NCBI RefSeq assembly: GCF_900176325.1
Contig: NZ_FWXK01000001.1
Coordinates: 29,380 to 93,379, forward strand
DNA length: 64,000 nucleotides
Reading direction: 5' to 3'
Origin: Aerococcus suis
GTDB lineage: Bacteria > Bacillota > Bacilli > Lactobacillales > Aerococcaceae
In this document: one piece after another, positions 9,251 through 18,824 of the stretch
Position numbering within the stretch: position 1 is the stretch's first letter
Layout: each line of letters opens with the position of its first letter
The notes under the pieces: generated by a model
What the model was told of the DNA's origin: nothing
Seen by the model: only the letters and a program-made list of their open reading frames with translations
Databases searched by the model: none
Position numbers and translations under genes: made by a program

Positions 9251-9340
9251 CTCTACACCTCTTCCTATTATGCATGATAAGATAAATTATACAACAAGTT
9301 TACCATTTTTTGAAAGGCATTACAAAGATAACTATCGGCT

Positions 9341-9370
9341 TTGGAAAAAATAATCGATTTTTGGTAAAAT
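9341..9370 (+). promoter_or_regulatory. Promoter of the MscS-type channel gene
   Basis: TTGGAA (9341-9346), 18-bp spacer, TAAAAT (9365-9370) preceded by TGG (extended -10). The start codon follows 27 bases later. Confidence 0.55.
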
Positions 9371-9397
9371 ACTATAGATAAAGGAAGGAGACCTGTT

Positions 9398-10249
9398 ATG
9401 ACCCATTTTTATAATCGAATCGTTAACTATTTTAATAATCTAGATATAGAAGGAATTTTTGATCTTGTCATTTCACGTGGCGTCCAACTTATTTTCACAA
9501 TTATTTTACTCTCACTCTTGCGGTGGTTTGCTGAGCGATTAGTGAGTATCTATTTTAATCGCAATAATATTTCTGAAAAAGCGAAACAGCGTCACCTTAC
9601 ATTAAAAAAATTATTAGATAATATTATTCAATATACTTACTATTTCTTCTTAGGATATTCCATCCTAGCCATTCTCGGGGTTCCTATTGCAACCTTATTA
9701 GCTGGGGCTGGTGTTGCCAGTGTCGCAATTGGTTTAGGTGCTCAAGGTTTTGTTAGCGATATGGTCAATGGGCTATTTATCCTTCTAGAAAGACAATATG
9801 ATGTTGGTGATATGGTAACAATTAATGATTATGAAGGGTTTATTACTAATATTGGTATGCGCACCACAGTATTGCAATCTGTAACGGGTGCTGTTCATTT
9901 CATTCCTAATCGTAATATTTTAGAAGTGACCAATGAATCCAGATGCCCTCGTCGTACAGAAGTCGATCTTGTCATTGATCCAGATGTTAATATGGAAAAA
10001 TTAAATGCCGTTATTCATGAAACAGTAGAGGCTTCCTTACCAAATCACGATTTAACAGAAGCCCCTGAATATTATGGTGTTTGTCGTGATTTAGATGGTC
10101 GTTTAGTCTACCGGGTACGTTTTATGTGCATTAATGACCATCAATGGGATGTAGAAACCTACTACTATGAACTCTTAACTAATGCTTTAGCTAAAAACGG
10201 TATTGAACAACCAATTGTATTAAGCACTAAACAAGTGACAACGAGATAA
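9398..10249 (+). CDS. Small-conductance mechanosensitive channel (MscS family)
   Basis: 283 residues with three predicted membrane segments. The third is the pore helix, Gly/Ala-rich as in MscS (LLAGAGVASVAIGLGAQGFV, about residues 100-119). A beta domain follows with VGDMVTINDYEGFI and VHFIPNRNI. Such channels open under membrane tension and release solutes during osmotic downshock. Good GGAGA ribosome site before the ATG at 9398. Single-gene unit with its own promoter and terminator. Confidence 0.9.
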   Translation: MTHFYNRIVNYFNNLDIEGIFDLVISRGVQLIFTIILLSLLRWFAERLVSIYFNRNNISEKAKQRHLTLKKLLDNIIQYTYYFFLGYSILAILGVPIATLLAGAGVASVAIGLGAQGFVSDMVNGLFILLERQYDVGDMVTINDYEGFITNIGMRTTVLQSVTGAVHFIPNRNILEVTNESRCPRRTEVDLVIDPDVNMEKLNAVIHETVEASLPNHDLTEAPEYYGVCRDLDGRLVYRVRFMCINDHQWDVETYYYELLTNALAKNGIEQPIVLSTKQVTTR

Positions 10250-10300
10250 AAAAGTAACCCTCAAGAGGCCGTTAAAAACAACTCTTGAGGGTTTAATGAT
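10250..10300. terminator. Bidirectional terminator
   Basis: Stem AACCCTCAAGAG (10256-10267) / CTCTTGAGGGTT (10282-10293) between the convergent mscS and phosphoesterase genes. Confidence 0.85.
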
Positions 10301-10309
10301 ATCTGACTT

Positions 10310-10810
10310 TTATCCGATTTCAGAAAGATCAATTGGTTGATGGTTTCGTTGATAAAATTGAACCGCTAGTTGATTATCCTTCCATTCAACAACCGCATAG
10401 GATGGAAATGGATATTGTCCTCTAGGTAATCGAACACTGCCAGGATTTAAGACATTGATACCATCCGTTTCATGCCAATCCATAACATGAGTATGCCCAT
10501 AACAAACCAATTGCGCATCATTTTGTTTTGCTAATTGAATCAATTCAGCGTCTGAATGATGAACATTTAAAAGGTGGCCATGAGCAACAACGATATTCCC
10601 TTCTTCAGTTGAGATGACATCTGAATCTTTAAAATCATAAAAATCCATGTTGCCTCCAACTGTATGATAGACGCCCCAAATTGTATCAGCATTTGATAAT
10701 TCCGAGTCACCACAATGTACAAAAAGGTCGATACTATCCTCATATTTCATATATAATTCATTTAAAATATCACTATCCCCGTGATTATCACTGACTACTA
10801 AAATTTTCAT
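10310..10810 (-). CDS. YfcE/MJ0936-family metallophosphoesterase
   Basis: 166 residues with calcineurin-like metal motifs: SDNHGD at residues 7-12, HCGDSEL, GHTHVMDW and NPGSVRLPR. Homologues (YsnB, YfcE) are manganese-dependent phosphodiesterases whose natural substrate is unclear. The ATG overlaps the rdgB stop by 4 bp (ATGA), so translation is likely coupled. It is the third gene of the conserved racE/murI-ysnA-ysnB operon. Confidence 0.9.
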   Translation of the reverse strand: MKILVVSDNHGDSDILNELYMKYEDSIDLFVHCGDSELSNADTIWGVYHTVGGNMDFYDFKDSDVISTEEGNIVVAHGHLLNVHHSDAELIQLAKQNDAQLVCYGHTHVMDWHETDGINVLNPGSVRLPRGQYPFPSYAVVEWKDNQLAVQFYQRNHQPIDLSEIG

Positions 10811-11415
10811 GATATTGTTAACTCTCCTGATTCTAATGCTTTTTGTAATTTTTGCATCGCACGACCACGATGACTAATTTTCCCTTTTTCTTCTGTAGTC
10901 ATTTCAGCGGTTGTCTGATTAAATTTAGGAACATAGAACAAGCTATCATAGCCAAATCCATTGTTTCCTTGCTCGTTCGTAAGAATCATTCCTTCAAGCG
11001 TTCCCTGAAATTCAGCTACTTTTTCCCCTTGACCATTGGCAACAACTAATACACAGATGAAACGACCTTGCCGTTTTTCCTCAGGAACCGCAGCTAAATC
11101 CGACAATAATTTACGTCGGTTAGCAGCGTCATCTTTCTCAAGACCCGCATAACGTGCGGAGTAAATACCTGGTGCACCATTTAAAGCATCTACTTCTAAT
11201 CCAGAATCATCTGCAATAACCGGTAAATGCAATATTTTAGCTGCTTCAGTCGCTTTAATCGTCGCATTTTCCACAAAAGTTGTCCCTATTTCAGGAATAT
11301 CACCAACTTCTGGATGATCTAATAAGGTTTCTACTTTAATTTTGTAAGGAGCAAAAAATTCTTGGAATTCTTTTGCCTTGCCAGGATTCCCTGTCGCAAT
11401 CACTACTTTATCCAT
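10807..11415 (-). CDS. rdgB: XTP/dITP pyrophosphatase (RdgB/HAM1 family)
   Basis: 202 residues. ATGNPGKAKEF at the N-terminus, ADDSGLEVDALNGAPGIYSARYAG and FGYDSLF are the conserved HAM1 motifs. The enzyme hydrolyses dITP and XTP to the monophosphates and keeps deaminated purines out of DNA. The ATG follows the murI stop directly, with GGAG inside the murI end. Middle gene of the three-gene operon. Confidence 0.92.
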   Translation of the reverse strand: MDKVVIATGNPGKAKEFQEFFAPYKIKVETLLDHPEVGDIPEIGTTFVENATIKATEAAKILHLPVIADDSGLEVDALNGAPGIYSARYAGLEKDDAANRRKLLSDLAAVPEEKRQGRFICVLVVANGQGEKVAEFQGTLEGMILTNEQGNNGFGYDSLFYVPKFNQTTAEMTTEEKGKISHRGRAMQKLQKALESGELTIS

Positions 11416-12231
11416 TTACTCATCTCCTTCTAGTTCATTGAGTGACACATGTTTTGTAGTTATCGGTTTTTCTAACCATTCTGCAGCAATTTCATCAAAC
11501 ATTTGAGCAGATCCAGTAGTAAAAAATTGATAACTTGTGTCATTCTCTTCGTTGGAGGCTTCAATATTTTCGTACGATAGTATATAAGACACCTCACTAA
11601 TTGTTTCTTTTCCAGAATCTATCAATGTCACCCCATCACCCATTGTCATCTGAATAATATCAGAAATAATAGGGAAATGCGTGCACCCTAAAATTAAGGT
11701 ATCCACTTGTTGGTCAATCATTGGTTGTAACTGTTTTTTTACAACTTGTTTAGCTAACGGTGAATGGTATTCATGACTTTCGACTAAATTAACAAAACTT
11801 GGACAAGCTAAAGAAGTGACTTCTAAATGAGCGTTTTTTTGCCATAAAAAATGTTCATAGAAGTGACTTCTAACGGTTGTTTCTGTCGCAATTAAGCCAA
11901 CCTTACCGCTCACTGTTTTACGATTGGCAGCTAACGCTCCTGGTTTAATCACACCAATGACAGGAATATCTAATCTTTCTTGTAAAACTTTAGCTGTCAC
12001 TGCCGTTGCTGTGTTGCAAGCTATCACTAGCATTTTAATATTAAATTTCAATAAATAATCGACGAGTTGTGTCGTATAAGTTAAAATTTCTTCATTCGTC
12101 CGTGGCCCATAAGGACACCGGGCATTATCCCCAATATAAATCAATGACTCATGAGGTAATTGTCGCATCGCTTCCTTTACGACCGTTAATCCACCAACAC
12201 CTGAGTCAAGAATTCCTATAGGTTGTTTCAC
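11416..12231 (-). CDS. murI: Glutamate racemase
   Basis: 271 residues from the GTG start. QPIGILDSGVGGLTVVKEA opens the protein, and the two catalytic cysteines are seen in IACNTAT and LGCTHFP. It interconverts L- and D-glutamate for peptidoglycan. In-frame TTG (12246) and ATG (12237) codons lie upstream, but the GGAGG at 12240-12244 is 8 bases before the GTG at 12231 and only 2 before the ATG, so GTG is preferred. First gene of the murI-rdgB-phosphoesterase operon. Confidence 0.92.
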   Translation of the reverse strand: MKQPIGILDSGVGGLTVVKEAMRQLPHESLIYIGDNARCPYGPRTNEEILTYTTQLVDYLLKFNIKMLVIACNTATAVTAKVLQERLDIPVIGVIKPGALAANRKTVSGKVGLIATETTVRSHFYEHFLWQKNAHLEVTSLACPSFVNLVESHEYHSPLAKQVVKKQLQPMIDQQVDTLILGCTHFPIISDIIQMTMGDGVTLIDSGKETISEVSYILSYENIEASNEENDTSYQFFTTGSAQMFDEIAAEWLEKPITTKHVSLNELEGDE

Positions 12232-12324
12232 GTTCATTTCCTCCAATAAATCTCATATGATACAATTATAGCAAAGAATAATTCGCAATAATATTATGAT
12301 TATCTTACTTTTAGGAGGATTAAT

Positions 12325-12774
12325 ATGAATATCGCTCTAATCGCTCACGATTCTAAAAAAAGTTTAATGATTGATTTTGCGACTGCTTATCAAAACATTC
12401 TCAAAAATCATGAACTCTACGCTACCGGAACAACTGGATTACGCATTATGGAAAATACTCAGTTATCAGTGCATCGCTATCAGTCTGGTCCTCTCGGTGG
12501 CGACCAACAAATAGGAGCCGCTGTCTCACAAAACGAAATGGATTTAGTAATTTTTCTTAGAGACCCTCTTGCTGCTATGCCACATGAACCTGATGTTAAT
12601 GCTTTAATTCGTCTATGTGACGTATATAATGTTCCTTTAGCAACCAATATTGGAACAGCTGAAGTTCTTGTCCGTGGTCTAGATGCCGGTTTAATGAACT
12701 GGCGTCCAAATTATGAACAAGGAAATTTCAATAAAGATATTTTAAACAATCTTGCTAACGGCCAAGTGAAATAA
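12325..12774 (+). CDS. mgsA: Methylglyoxal synthase
   Basis: 149 residues. Opens with [10 protein letters not shown]. The active-site stretches [17 protein letters not shown] (phosphate and substrate loop) and [14 protein letters not shown] (with the catalytic Asp) are intact. It converts dihydroxyacetone phosphate to methylglyoxal, a bypass that frees phosphate when triose phosphates build up. Strong AGGAGG before the ATG. Monocistronic, divergent from murI. Confidence 0.94.
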   Translation: MNIALIAHDSKKSLMIDFATAYQNILKNHELYATGTTGLRIMENTQLSVHRYQSGPLGGDQQIGAAVSQNEMDLVIFLRDPLAAMPHEPDVNALIRLCDVYNVPLATNIGTAEVLVRGLDAGLMNWRPNYEQGNFNKDILNNLANGQVK

Positions 12775-12823
12775 AAAAAGCCTCATCAGTCTAGTCAAAT
12801 ACTAACTGATGAGGTCTATTTTT
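12773..12823. terminator. Bidirectional terminator between mgsA and trxA
   Basis: Stem CCTCATCAGT (12781-12790) / ACTGATGAGG (12805-12814), A-run left and T-rich right. Confidence 0.85.
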
Positions 12824-13133
12824 ATAGATATTGATCTAATACTTGTTCTAATTTTTCTTTTGGTGTATAGCCAACTAATTGTTCGACCACTTCACCATCT
12901 TTTTTAATCATTAATGTTGGAATTGACATAATATTAAAGTTTTGGGCTGTTTCAGGATTTTCATCAACATCCATTTTTGTGAACTTGACTTGGTCCCCCA
13001 TGTCATCATCTAACTCCTCAACAACTGGTGATTGCATCCGGCATGGGCCACACCATGTTGCCCAGAAATCGATAAGAACAACGCCGTCTTTTGTTTCTTC
13101 TGTAAAGTTTTGATCAGTAATTGCTTTTACCAT
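12822..13133 (-). CDS. trxA: Thioredoxin
   Basis: 103 residues with the redox site WATWCGPCRM at about residues 24-33 and the cis-Pro loop MSIPTLM. It is a general cytosolic disulfide reductant, recharged by thioredoxin reductase. AGGAGG before the ATG. It lies 76 bp downstream of mutS2 on the same strand, as in many lactic acid bacteria, and may be partly cotranscribed. Confidence 0.95.
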   Translation of the reverse strand: MVKAITDQNFTEETKDGVVLIDFWATWCGPCRMQSPVVEELDDDMGDQVKFTKMDVDENPETAQNFNIMSIPTLMIKKDGEVVEQLVGYTPKEKLEQVLDQYL

Positions 13134-13209
13134 AAGTGAATCCTCCTTTTGAAGCTATTGTAGCATCTTTCAAAATAATTCAGAAGCATTCCGCTTCAAG
13201 AACTTACAC

Positions 13210-15597
13210 TCAGTCTTTAAACTTAGCAATCGTCGCTCCTTTTCCTCCCATATTATAGGGAGCAAATTCAAAACTTGCGACTTGAGGATGTTGACGTAAG
13301 TATTTTTGCACGCCTTTTCTTAACACGCCTGTCCCATGACCATGAATAATCGTCACTTGAGGATGATTGGCTAATAGCGCAGAATCAATAAATTGATCTA
13401 AACGGACCATTGCTTGCTCATAGCGTTCTCCGCGTAAATCCAATTCTGTTTTAACACTTTTAGCATGAGCTGCTTTGACACCAGCTCGTTGACGTTTACC
13501 ACTTTCTGGTTGGTTTTTAGTTTTAACTAACTCAATATTTTTTGAATCAACTTCAACTTTTAATGCTCCCATTTGAACCAACCACATGTTATCACGTTTC
13601 TCAACTAATGTCGCTGTTTGTTCATATGGTAAAATTTTGACTTCATCCCCTGCTTCTAACGTATGATGTTTTCCTTTTTGTTTTTTCGCTTTTTTAAGGA
13701 CTTTATTTTTCCGTAGATTTTTCTCTTCTTGTGTCAAATCAGAAATTTCTTTTTGTTTTGCAATCATCTCATGTTCTTTTATCATTTCACCATTTGGATG
13801 ATTTCGTTGCCACTCACGGATATCTCCGATTAATTGTTTGGCTTTCTCTTCCGTATCAGACACAATCACATTGGCTTCATGTTTTGCACGTTCTAGATAT
13901 CGTTCTTTATCCGCAGACATTCGCTGATAAACTTCTTTAATATCTGCTAAAATACTATCAGCTTCTGCGATCTGTCCTTTCACCCACAATAGTTTATCTT
14001 CATAAGATTGGCGACGTTCTTCTAAATCTAATAACATCTCATTTAAAGATTGCGTTTCATTTGCCATCTCTTCTCGTGCTTCAGAAACAATTTCAGTGGG
14101 TAATCCTAACCGTTGTGAAATATCCAAAGCATTACTTCGACCAGGGACCCCAATTTGAAGTTGATACGTTGGTTGCAAGGTCTCTTCATCGAAAATCATA
14201 CTAGCATTCGTCGCTACTGGATGATCAAAGGCATAAGCTTTTAGCTCTGGATAATGGGTTGAGGCTAATACCGATGCTTGTTGAAAGGCTAAGCGATTTA
14301 AAATCGCTTTGGCTAAAGCTGCCCCTTCTTTAGGATCGGTTCCTGACCCAAGTTCGTCAATTAAAACTAGTGAGTGACTATCAGCTTGGGCAATAATTTG
14401 AATAATATTTTTCATATGGCCGGAGAAAGTACTTAAACTTTGCTCTAACGACTGTTCATCGCCAATATCAGCATATATTTCATTAAATACGGCAATACGA
14501 CTATCTTCATCAGCTGTAATATATAAACCAGATTGTCCCATTAGATGAAGAAGTCCAGTGGTTTTCAACGTAATTGTTTTACCACCCGTATTAGGCCCAG
14601 TGATAATTAACATATCATAGGTTTCATCGAAATAAATATCGTTAGCTACGACTTGATCTCTAGGGATAAACGGATGACGGGCAGCCCGTAAGGACAGTTG
14701 GTTATCATTTGCTAATTGTGGTCTCGTAGCTTGCTGTTTTTTTGCCAAACGATATTTTGCTTGCACAAAATCTAGATAACCTAAAATATAGGCATTGTGT
14801 TCAATCGCATCTAAATATGGGACCAACTCTTGTGAAAGTGCCATAAAGATACGTTGAATCTCATCTTTTTCTTGACTACGTAAACCGGTTAATTTATTAT
14901 TTGCATCCACCACACTTTGAGGTTCGATATACAAAGTCTGTCCACTAGAACTTTGATCATGAACGACGCCTCCAAAGGCTGAACGATTTTCATGCTTAAC
15001 TGGTAAAACGAAGCGATTATTTCGAATTGTAATGAGATGGTCTGATAAAAATCGTGCCTTATCGGATTTAATCAATTGGTTTAAACGAATGCGAATTTCT
15101 GCTTCTTCTCGTTTAATGCCTTGTCGTAAGCCTTGCAATTTAGCACTTGCCTCATCATAAACAGTTCCATCATCTGCAATCGCACGCGTAATTTGTTTAG
15201 TGATATCTCTAACATCGACTAGTTCATCGGCATACGGTAATAACGCTGGGATTTCAATGTCTTCCTCTTCAATTTTGGTAAAAAAAGCCGCAACTTCAGT
15301 TGAGGCACGTAACACTTTAGCAACTTGAGCGAGTTCTTTACCATTTAATGATGCTTCCATTGCTAATCGTTTTAAATGATGACGAATATTATTTAGTTGG
15401 CCAATAGGTAGCGTTAATTCGTGAGCGTTTAATTGCTTCACGTCATTTACTTCATTTAAAGATTGTTCAATTTCAGCTTGTTTCGTCATCGGTTCTAGCT
15501 TCAAGGCTCGTGAATGTCCTAATTCCGTTACGGTTTCTTTTGCTAGGTCACGTCTCATTTGATTAAAGGCAAGTGTTTCGTAAATTTTAGTATTCAA
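13210..15597 (-). CDS. mutS2: MutS2 family ATPase/endonuclease
   Basis: 795 residues. The MutS-type core has Walker A ITGPNTGGKT and Walker B LVLIDELGSGTDP, then a coiled coil, and a C-terminal Smr nuclease domain (ELDLRGERYEQA ... IIHGHGTGVLRKGV). There is no mismatch-recognition domain, as expected for MutS2. Reported roles are limiting recombination and splitting collided ribosomes. Two TTG codons stand in tandem. The second (15597) is 6-7 bases after AGGAGG and gives the usual N-terminus NTKIYETLAF. Follows the CvpA gene by about 25 bp. Confidence 0.92.
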   Translation of the reverse strand: MNTKIYETLAFNQMRRDLAKETVTELGHSRALKLEPMTKQAEIEQSLNEVNDVKQLNAHELTLPIGQLNNIRHHLKRLAMEASLNGKELAQVAKVLRASTEVAAFFTKIEEEDIEIPALLPYADELVDVRDITKQITRAIADDGTVYDEASAKLQGLRQGIKREEAEIRIRLNQLIKSDKARFLSDHLITIRNNRFVLPVKHENRSAFGGVVHDQSSSGQTLYIEPQSVVDANNKLTGLRSQEKDEIQRIFMALSQELVPYLDAIEHNAYILGYLDFVQAKYRLAKKQQATRPQLANDNQLSLRAARHPFIPRDQVVANDIYFDETYDMLIITGPNTGGKTITLKTTGLLHLMGQSGLYITADEDSRIAVFNEIYADIGDEQSLEQSLSTFSGHMKNIIQIIAQADSHSLVLIDELGSGTDPKEGAALAKAILNRLAFQQASVLASTHYPELKAYAFDHPVATNASMIFDEETLQPTYQLQIGVPGRSNALDISQRLGLPTEIVSEAREEMANETQSLNEMLLDLEERRQSYEDKLLWVKGQIAEADSILADIKEVYQRMSADKERYLERAKHEANVIVSDTEEKAKQLIGDIREWQRNHPNGEMIKEHEMIAKQKEISDLTQEEKNLRKNKVLKKAKKQKGKHHTLEAGDEVKILPYEQTATLVEKRDNMWLVQMGALKVEVDSKNIELVKTKNQPESGKRQRAGVKAAHAKSVKTELDLRGERYEQAMVRLDQFIDSALLANHPQVTIIHGHGTGVLRKGVQKYLRQHPQVASFEFAPYNMGGKGATIAKFKD

Positions 15598-15624
15598 CAA
15601 AATCCTCCTCTTAGTTTTATCCCA

Positions 15625-16176
15625 TTAAATGGTTGCAACACCGTTTAGCCATAACCCTAAAGTATGTCTAGAAAAAATCATACTATTACGAATAAAAAAA
15701 TCAGCAACGACATTATTGGCTAAATAATTTTGAATGATTGGAAAAGTAAGTAATGTCATAAAGGCAAAAGCTAAAAAAACAATGAACCAGGCTTGAGTGA
15801 CACCTGAAATGACACCAAATAAATAGTCAATTGAGCGTGGATAACGTAAATCTCTTTGATTTCCGACTAGGTGATTAATGAGTGCCACAATTAATTGTCC
15901 AATTAAAAATATAAAAATAAAAGCAACGGCTTGATAATAAACGGTATCCAATTGGGTCATCATACTATCAGGATAATAGGTAAATGACACATCTAAGCGT
16001 AATCCTGGGTATGGAACCCATAACGATAAAAATTTTGACATTGGTTGATAGAATAACCAAGCCATTAAATAGCTACCAATTAAACCAAGAAGTTTGATTA
16101 AGCTATACCCAGATCCTTTAGTAACATGTAAATAAATCGTAGCTGCAAAAATTAGCAAGATAATGATTATGGTCAT
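15625..16176 (-). CDS. CvpA family membrane protein
   Basis: 183 residues with four predicted membrane helices, the CvpA family layout (named after a colicin V production gene). Its function in Firmicutes is unclear. The upstream in-frame ATG at 16188 overlaps the zapA stop. However, GGAGGGG lies inside that extension and is placed correctly for the ATG at 16176, so the shorter form (MTIIIILLIF) is preferred. It sits between zapA and mutS2, the normal order (zapA-cvpA-mutS2) in Firmicutes. Confidence 0.85.
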   Translation of the reverse strand: MTIIIILLIFAATIYLHVTKGSGYSLIKLLGLIGSYLMAWLFYQPMSKFLSLWVPYPGLRLDVSFTYYPDSMMTQLDTVYYQAVAFIFIFLIGQLIVALINHLVGNQRDLRYPRSIDYLFGVISGVTQAWFIVFLAFAFMTLLTFPIIQNYLANNVVADFFIRNSMIFSRHTLGLWLNGVATI

Positions 16177-16187
16177 AAGCCCCTCCA

Positions 16188-16748
16188 TTAAGATCTAGGC
16201 GTTTGGCGTAACCGATTGAGCTGTTGTGATGCTTGACTCATTTCGCGTTGCAAACGTTTAGGATTATAAGCATGTGTATTCAACGGTGCCTGTTTTTTTG
16301 ATGATTTTGATTTCTTTTCAACTGGTCGGTGTGTTAACATGGATGATTTCGTGGAAGATGATTCATCTTCTTTAGATTCTGATAATGACATCTCACTATC
16401 ATTTAATTCAGTAACATCATCGCTAATTTCAGTCACATCGTCATCTGATGATTTCTCACTTTCAGAGTCTCGTTCGTATTCCTGCTCTAGTAGATGTTGA
16501 CGTTCTTGTAACTGTTTATTTTGTTGCTTTAATTCGTCAAGTTCATCCGTTAGCGATTCAATTTGTGAATAGGCATTAATAGCTAGCAATACAACATGAT
16601 CTTCGAAGGTACGTTCAGGTGCTTGAAATGCCAGTTTTTTTAAATCATCGTTAATCTTAGCACTTAGTTCTTTAACTTCAGCAGCTGTTTTATCAGCTCG
16701 AACAGTCACTTTTTTAACTCCAATATGGGTTGTAAATCGTCTTGTCAT
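16188..16748 (-). CDS. zapA: Cell division protein ZapA with long acidic/basic tail
   Basis: 186 residues. Residues 1-85 (THIGVKKVTVRADKTA ... VVLLAINAYSQIESLTDELDELK) match ZapA, which bundles FtsZ filaments at the Z-ring. The rest is unusual: a Ser/Asp/Glu-rich stretch (about 95-135) and then a basic Lys/Arg/Gln-rich end. Bacillus ZapA stops near residue 85. The tail looks disordered and its role is unknown. First gene of zapA-cvpA-mutS2. Start ATG has only a weak ribosome site. Confidence 0.82.
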   Translation of the reverse strand: MTRRFTTHIGVKKVTVRADKTAAEVKELSAKINDDLKKLAFQAPERTFEDHVVLLAINAYSQIESLTDELDELKQQNKQLQERQHLLEQEYERDSESEKSSDDDVTEISDDVTELNDSEMSLSESKEDESSSTKSSMLTHRPVEKKSKSSKKQAPLNTHAYNPKRLQREMSQASQQLNRLRQTPRS

Positions 16749-16862
16749 TTTTGCTTGTCATTCCCATCTATACATAGACTTTTCACTTGAATAGTAATGC
16801 TTATATTTTAGCATTTTATCAGTATTCTGACTAGTTTGTATATTAAATTGATAAACTCTTTC

Positions 16863-16891
16863 TTGCAAAGTCGCTGTAAGTAGTGTAAAGT
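16863..16891 (+). promoter_or_regulatory. Probable promoter of the lysine riboswitch transcript
   Basis: TTGCAA (16863-16868), 17-bp spacer, TAAAGT (16886-16891). Correctly placed about 35 bp before the aptamer. The -10 is only a 4/6 match. Confidence 0.4.
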
Positions 16892-16922
16892 GTTAGACTA
16901 GTACAAAGTAATTAATCATTTT

Positions 16923-17099
16923 GAGATAGAGGTGCGAAATAAATCAGTAAATACTTGAGCGGGAGCTGTGAGAGTATTGAAAGGGTATTTTGCCGAAGAA
17001 GGACGTTTGCCAAAGCAACCTTCTGGGCGTAAATAGAAGATATTTACGACTGTCACTACGGTGTTGCGCTATCCTGAATAATAGTATGATATGAAGAGA
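16923..17099 (+). promoter_or_regulatory. Lysine riboswitch (L box)
   Basis: The order of conserved L-box elements is present: AGAGGTGCGA (16928-16937), CAGTAA, TGAGAG, GAAAGGGTATTTTGCCGAAG (16979-16998), CTGGGCG and GACTGTCACTACGGTG (17048-17063). The P1 helix can form between GATAG (16925-16929) and CTATC (17069-17073). A terminator follows at 17162-17194. Known L boxes cause termination when lysine is bound, so the ABC importer downstream should be made only when lysine is scarce. Confidence 0.9.
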
Positions 17100-17159
17100 T
17101 GCCGTCATTCGGTTTTATCTATGATGTCTGTCATATCAGGAAATTTTCGTCTATTCTTC

Positions 17160-17195
17160 AAGCCTCTACTCAATTTGCAGTAGAGGCTTTTTTTA
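17160..17195 (+). terminator. Riboswitch-controlled attenuator
   Basis: Stem GCCTCTACT (17162-17170) / AGTAGAGGC (17179-17187) followed by seven T, just 12 bases before the importer start codon. It is the expression platform of the lysine riboswitch. Confidence 0.88.
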
Positions 17196-17206
17196 GGAGG
17201 AATATT

Positions 17207-18814
17207 ATGGAAAATAGTCATCATCGTCTCTATCACTGGTTTATCATGGCCTTATTATTCATCTTTTGCCTACATCCTGTTTCGACTCAAGCAAAAGAGA
17301 TTGACAAATCTGTCGCATCTGGATTGGAAGATTCTAAAACCTTAAAAGTGGGAATGGAAGCAAACTATGCGCCTTTTAACTGGACCCAAACCGACGACAG
17401 TAATGGTGCCGTTCCAATCAGTAATTCATCTGGCGAATACGCTAATGGTTATGATGTGCAAATGGCCCGAAAATTAGCTGATAAATTAGGCGTCAAATTA
17501 GAAATTGTGAAACTTGAGTGGGACGGTCTACCACCCGCACTCGAATCTGGGAAAATTGATGCCATTATTGCTGGGATGTCTCCTACTGAAGAACGTTTAA
17601 AACAAATGGACTTCACTAATAGCTACTATAATTCTGATATTGTATTAGTGGTTGATAAAGATAGTCCTTACGCTTCAGCCAACAGTCTTGATGACTTTGC
17701 AAATGCCAAAGTTACTGGTCAACTAAATACCTTCCATTACGATTTAATTGATCAAATTCCTAATGTCAATAAACAAACTGCGTTAGAGGCTTTCCCAACT
17801 ATGATTTCTTCTGTAATGAGTGGAAAAATCGATGCTTATATTTCCGAACGTCCGGGTGCTATGTCAGCAATCGCAGCTAACCCTGATTTAACTTATGTTT
17901 CTTTTGACGATAATAAAGGCTTTGATTTAAAAGATGTAACTACTGAAGTCGCTGTTGGTTTAAGAAAAGATTCGCCATTGGTTGATCCTATTAATGATGC
18001 TTTGGATACCATTTCTAATGATGAACGTGAAGACACGATGGAAGATATGGTCGATTTAAATGAACAAGACGAAGATCGTGGTTTTCTTGGCGATATCTCT
18101 AATATTTGGTCGAAATATGGCTCACAATTCTTACGTGGCGCTGGTAATACAATGTTTATTGCCTTGACGTCAACAATTATCGGATCACTTATTGGTCTTA
18201 TTATTGCGATTATCCGTTCAATCAAGGTTGCTAAAACAGATAAAATCAAATATGTGTTGTATAAAATAATTGATTTCATTATTGTTGCTTATATTGAAAT
18301 ATTCCGTGGAACACCAATGATGGTTCAAGCAATGCTAATTTTCTATGGTTCAAAATTATTCTTTGATTTTGATTTATCTTCTATGGCAGCAGCATTACTT
18401 ATTGTATCGGTTAACACTGGTGCTTATCTATCAGAAGTCATTCGTGGGGGAATTACTGGAATTGATAAAGGACAAACAGAAGCAGCTAAAGCGATTGGTA
18501 TGAACCATTTTCAAACCATGACATCCGTTATTCTTCCCCAAGCTATTCGAACAACATTACCAGCATTAGGGAATGAATTTGTCATTAACATTAAAGATAC
18601 ATCTGTTTTAAATGTCATTGCGGTTACTGAGTTGTTCTTTATTACCAAATCAACTGCTGGATCAACTTATTTAACATTCCAAACCTTTTTAATCGCATCT
18701 ATCATTTATTTCGTTCTAACCTTTACTTCTACTCGTATTTTAAATTGGATAGAGAAAAAATTTAACGATTCTGATACTTACCGGATTCATACATCATCAA
18801 CAATCCCAGAATAG
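17207..18814 (+). CDS. Amino-acid ABC transporter, fused substrate-binding and permease protein (likely lysine)
   Basis: 535 residues in two fused parts. An N-terminal signal or anchor (about 8-30) precedes a family-3 solute-binding domain ([14 protein letters not shown] ... [15 protein letters not shown] ... [18 protein letters not shown]). A permease domain follows from about residue 300, with several membrane helices and the EAA loop ([17 protein letters not shown]). The lysine riboswitch points to lysine or a basic amino acid as cargo, although the domain is GlnP-like. The ATG at 17207 has AGGAGG upstream. An open frame extends 36 codons further but runs through the attenuator and is rejected. 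Confidence 0.9.
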   Translation: MENSHHRLYHWFIMALLFIFCLHPVSTQAKEIDKSVASGLEDSKTLKVGMEANYAPFNWTQTDDSNGAVPISNSSGEYANGYDVQMARKLADKLGVKLEIVKLEWDGLPPALESGKIDAIIAGMSPTEERLKQMDFTNSYYNSDIVLVVDKDSPYASANSLDDFANAKVTGQLNTFHYDLIDQIPNVNKQTALEAFPTMISSVMSGKIDAYISERPGAMSAIAANPDLTYVSFDDNKGFDLKDVTTEVAVGLRKDSPLVDPINDALDTISNDEREDTMEDMVDLNEQDEDRGFLGDISNIWSKYGSQFLRGAGNTMFIALTSTIIGSLIGLIIAIIRSIKVAKTDKIKYVLYKIIDFIIVAYIEIFRGTPMMVQAMLIFYGSKLFFDFDLSSMAAALLIVSVNTGAYLSEVIRGGITGIDKGQTEAAKAIGMNHFQTMTSVILPQAIRTTLPALGNEFVINIKDTSVLNVIAVTELFFITKSTAGSTYLTFQTFLIASIIYFVLTFTSTRILNWIEKKFNDSDTYRIHTSSTIPE

Positions 18815-18824
18815 GAGGATACTT

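Noticed and set aside
17099..17206. Extra 36 codons before the ABC importer start
   Set aside because: They cross the riboswitch terminator and have no ribosome site. AGGAGG fits the ATG at 17207.
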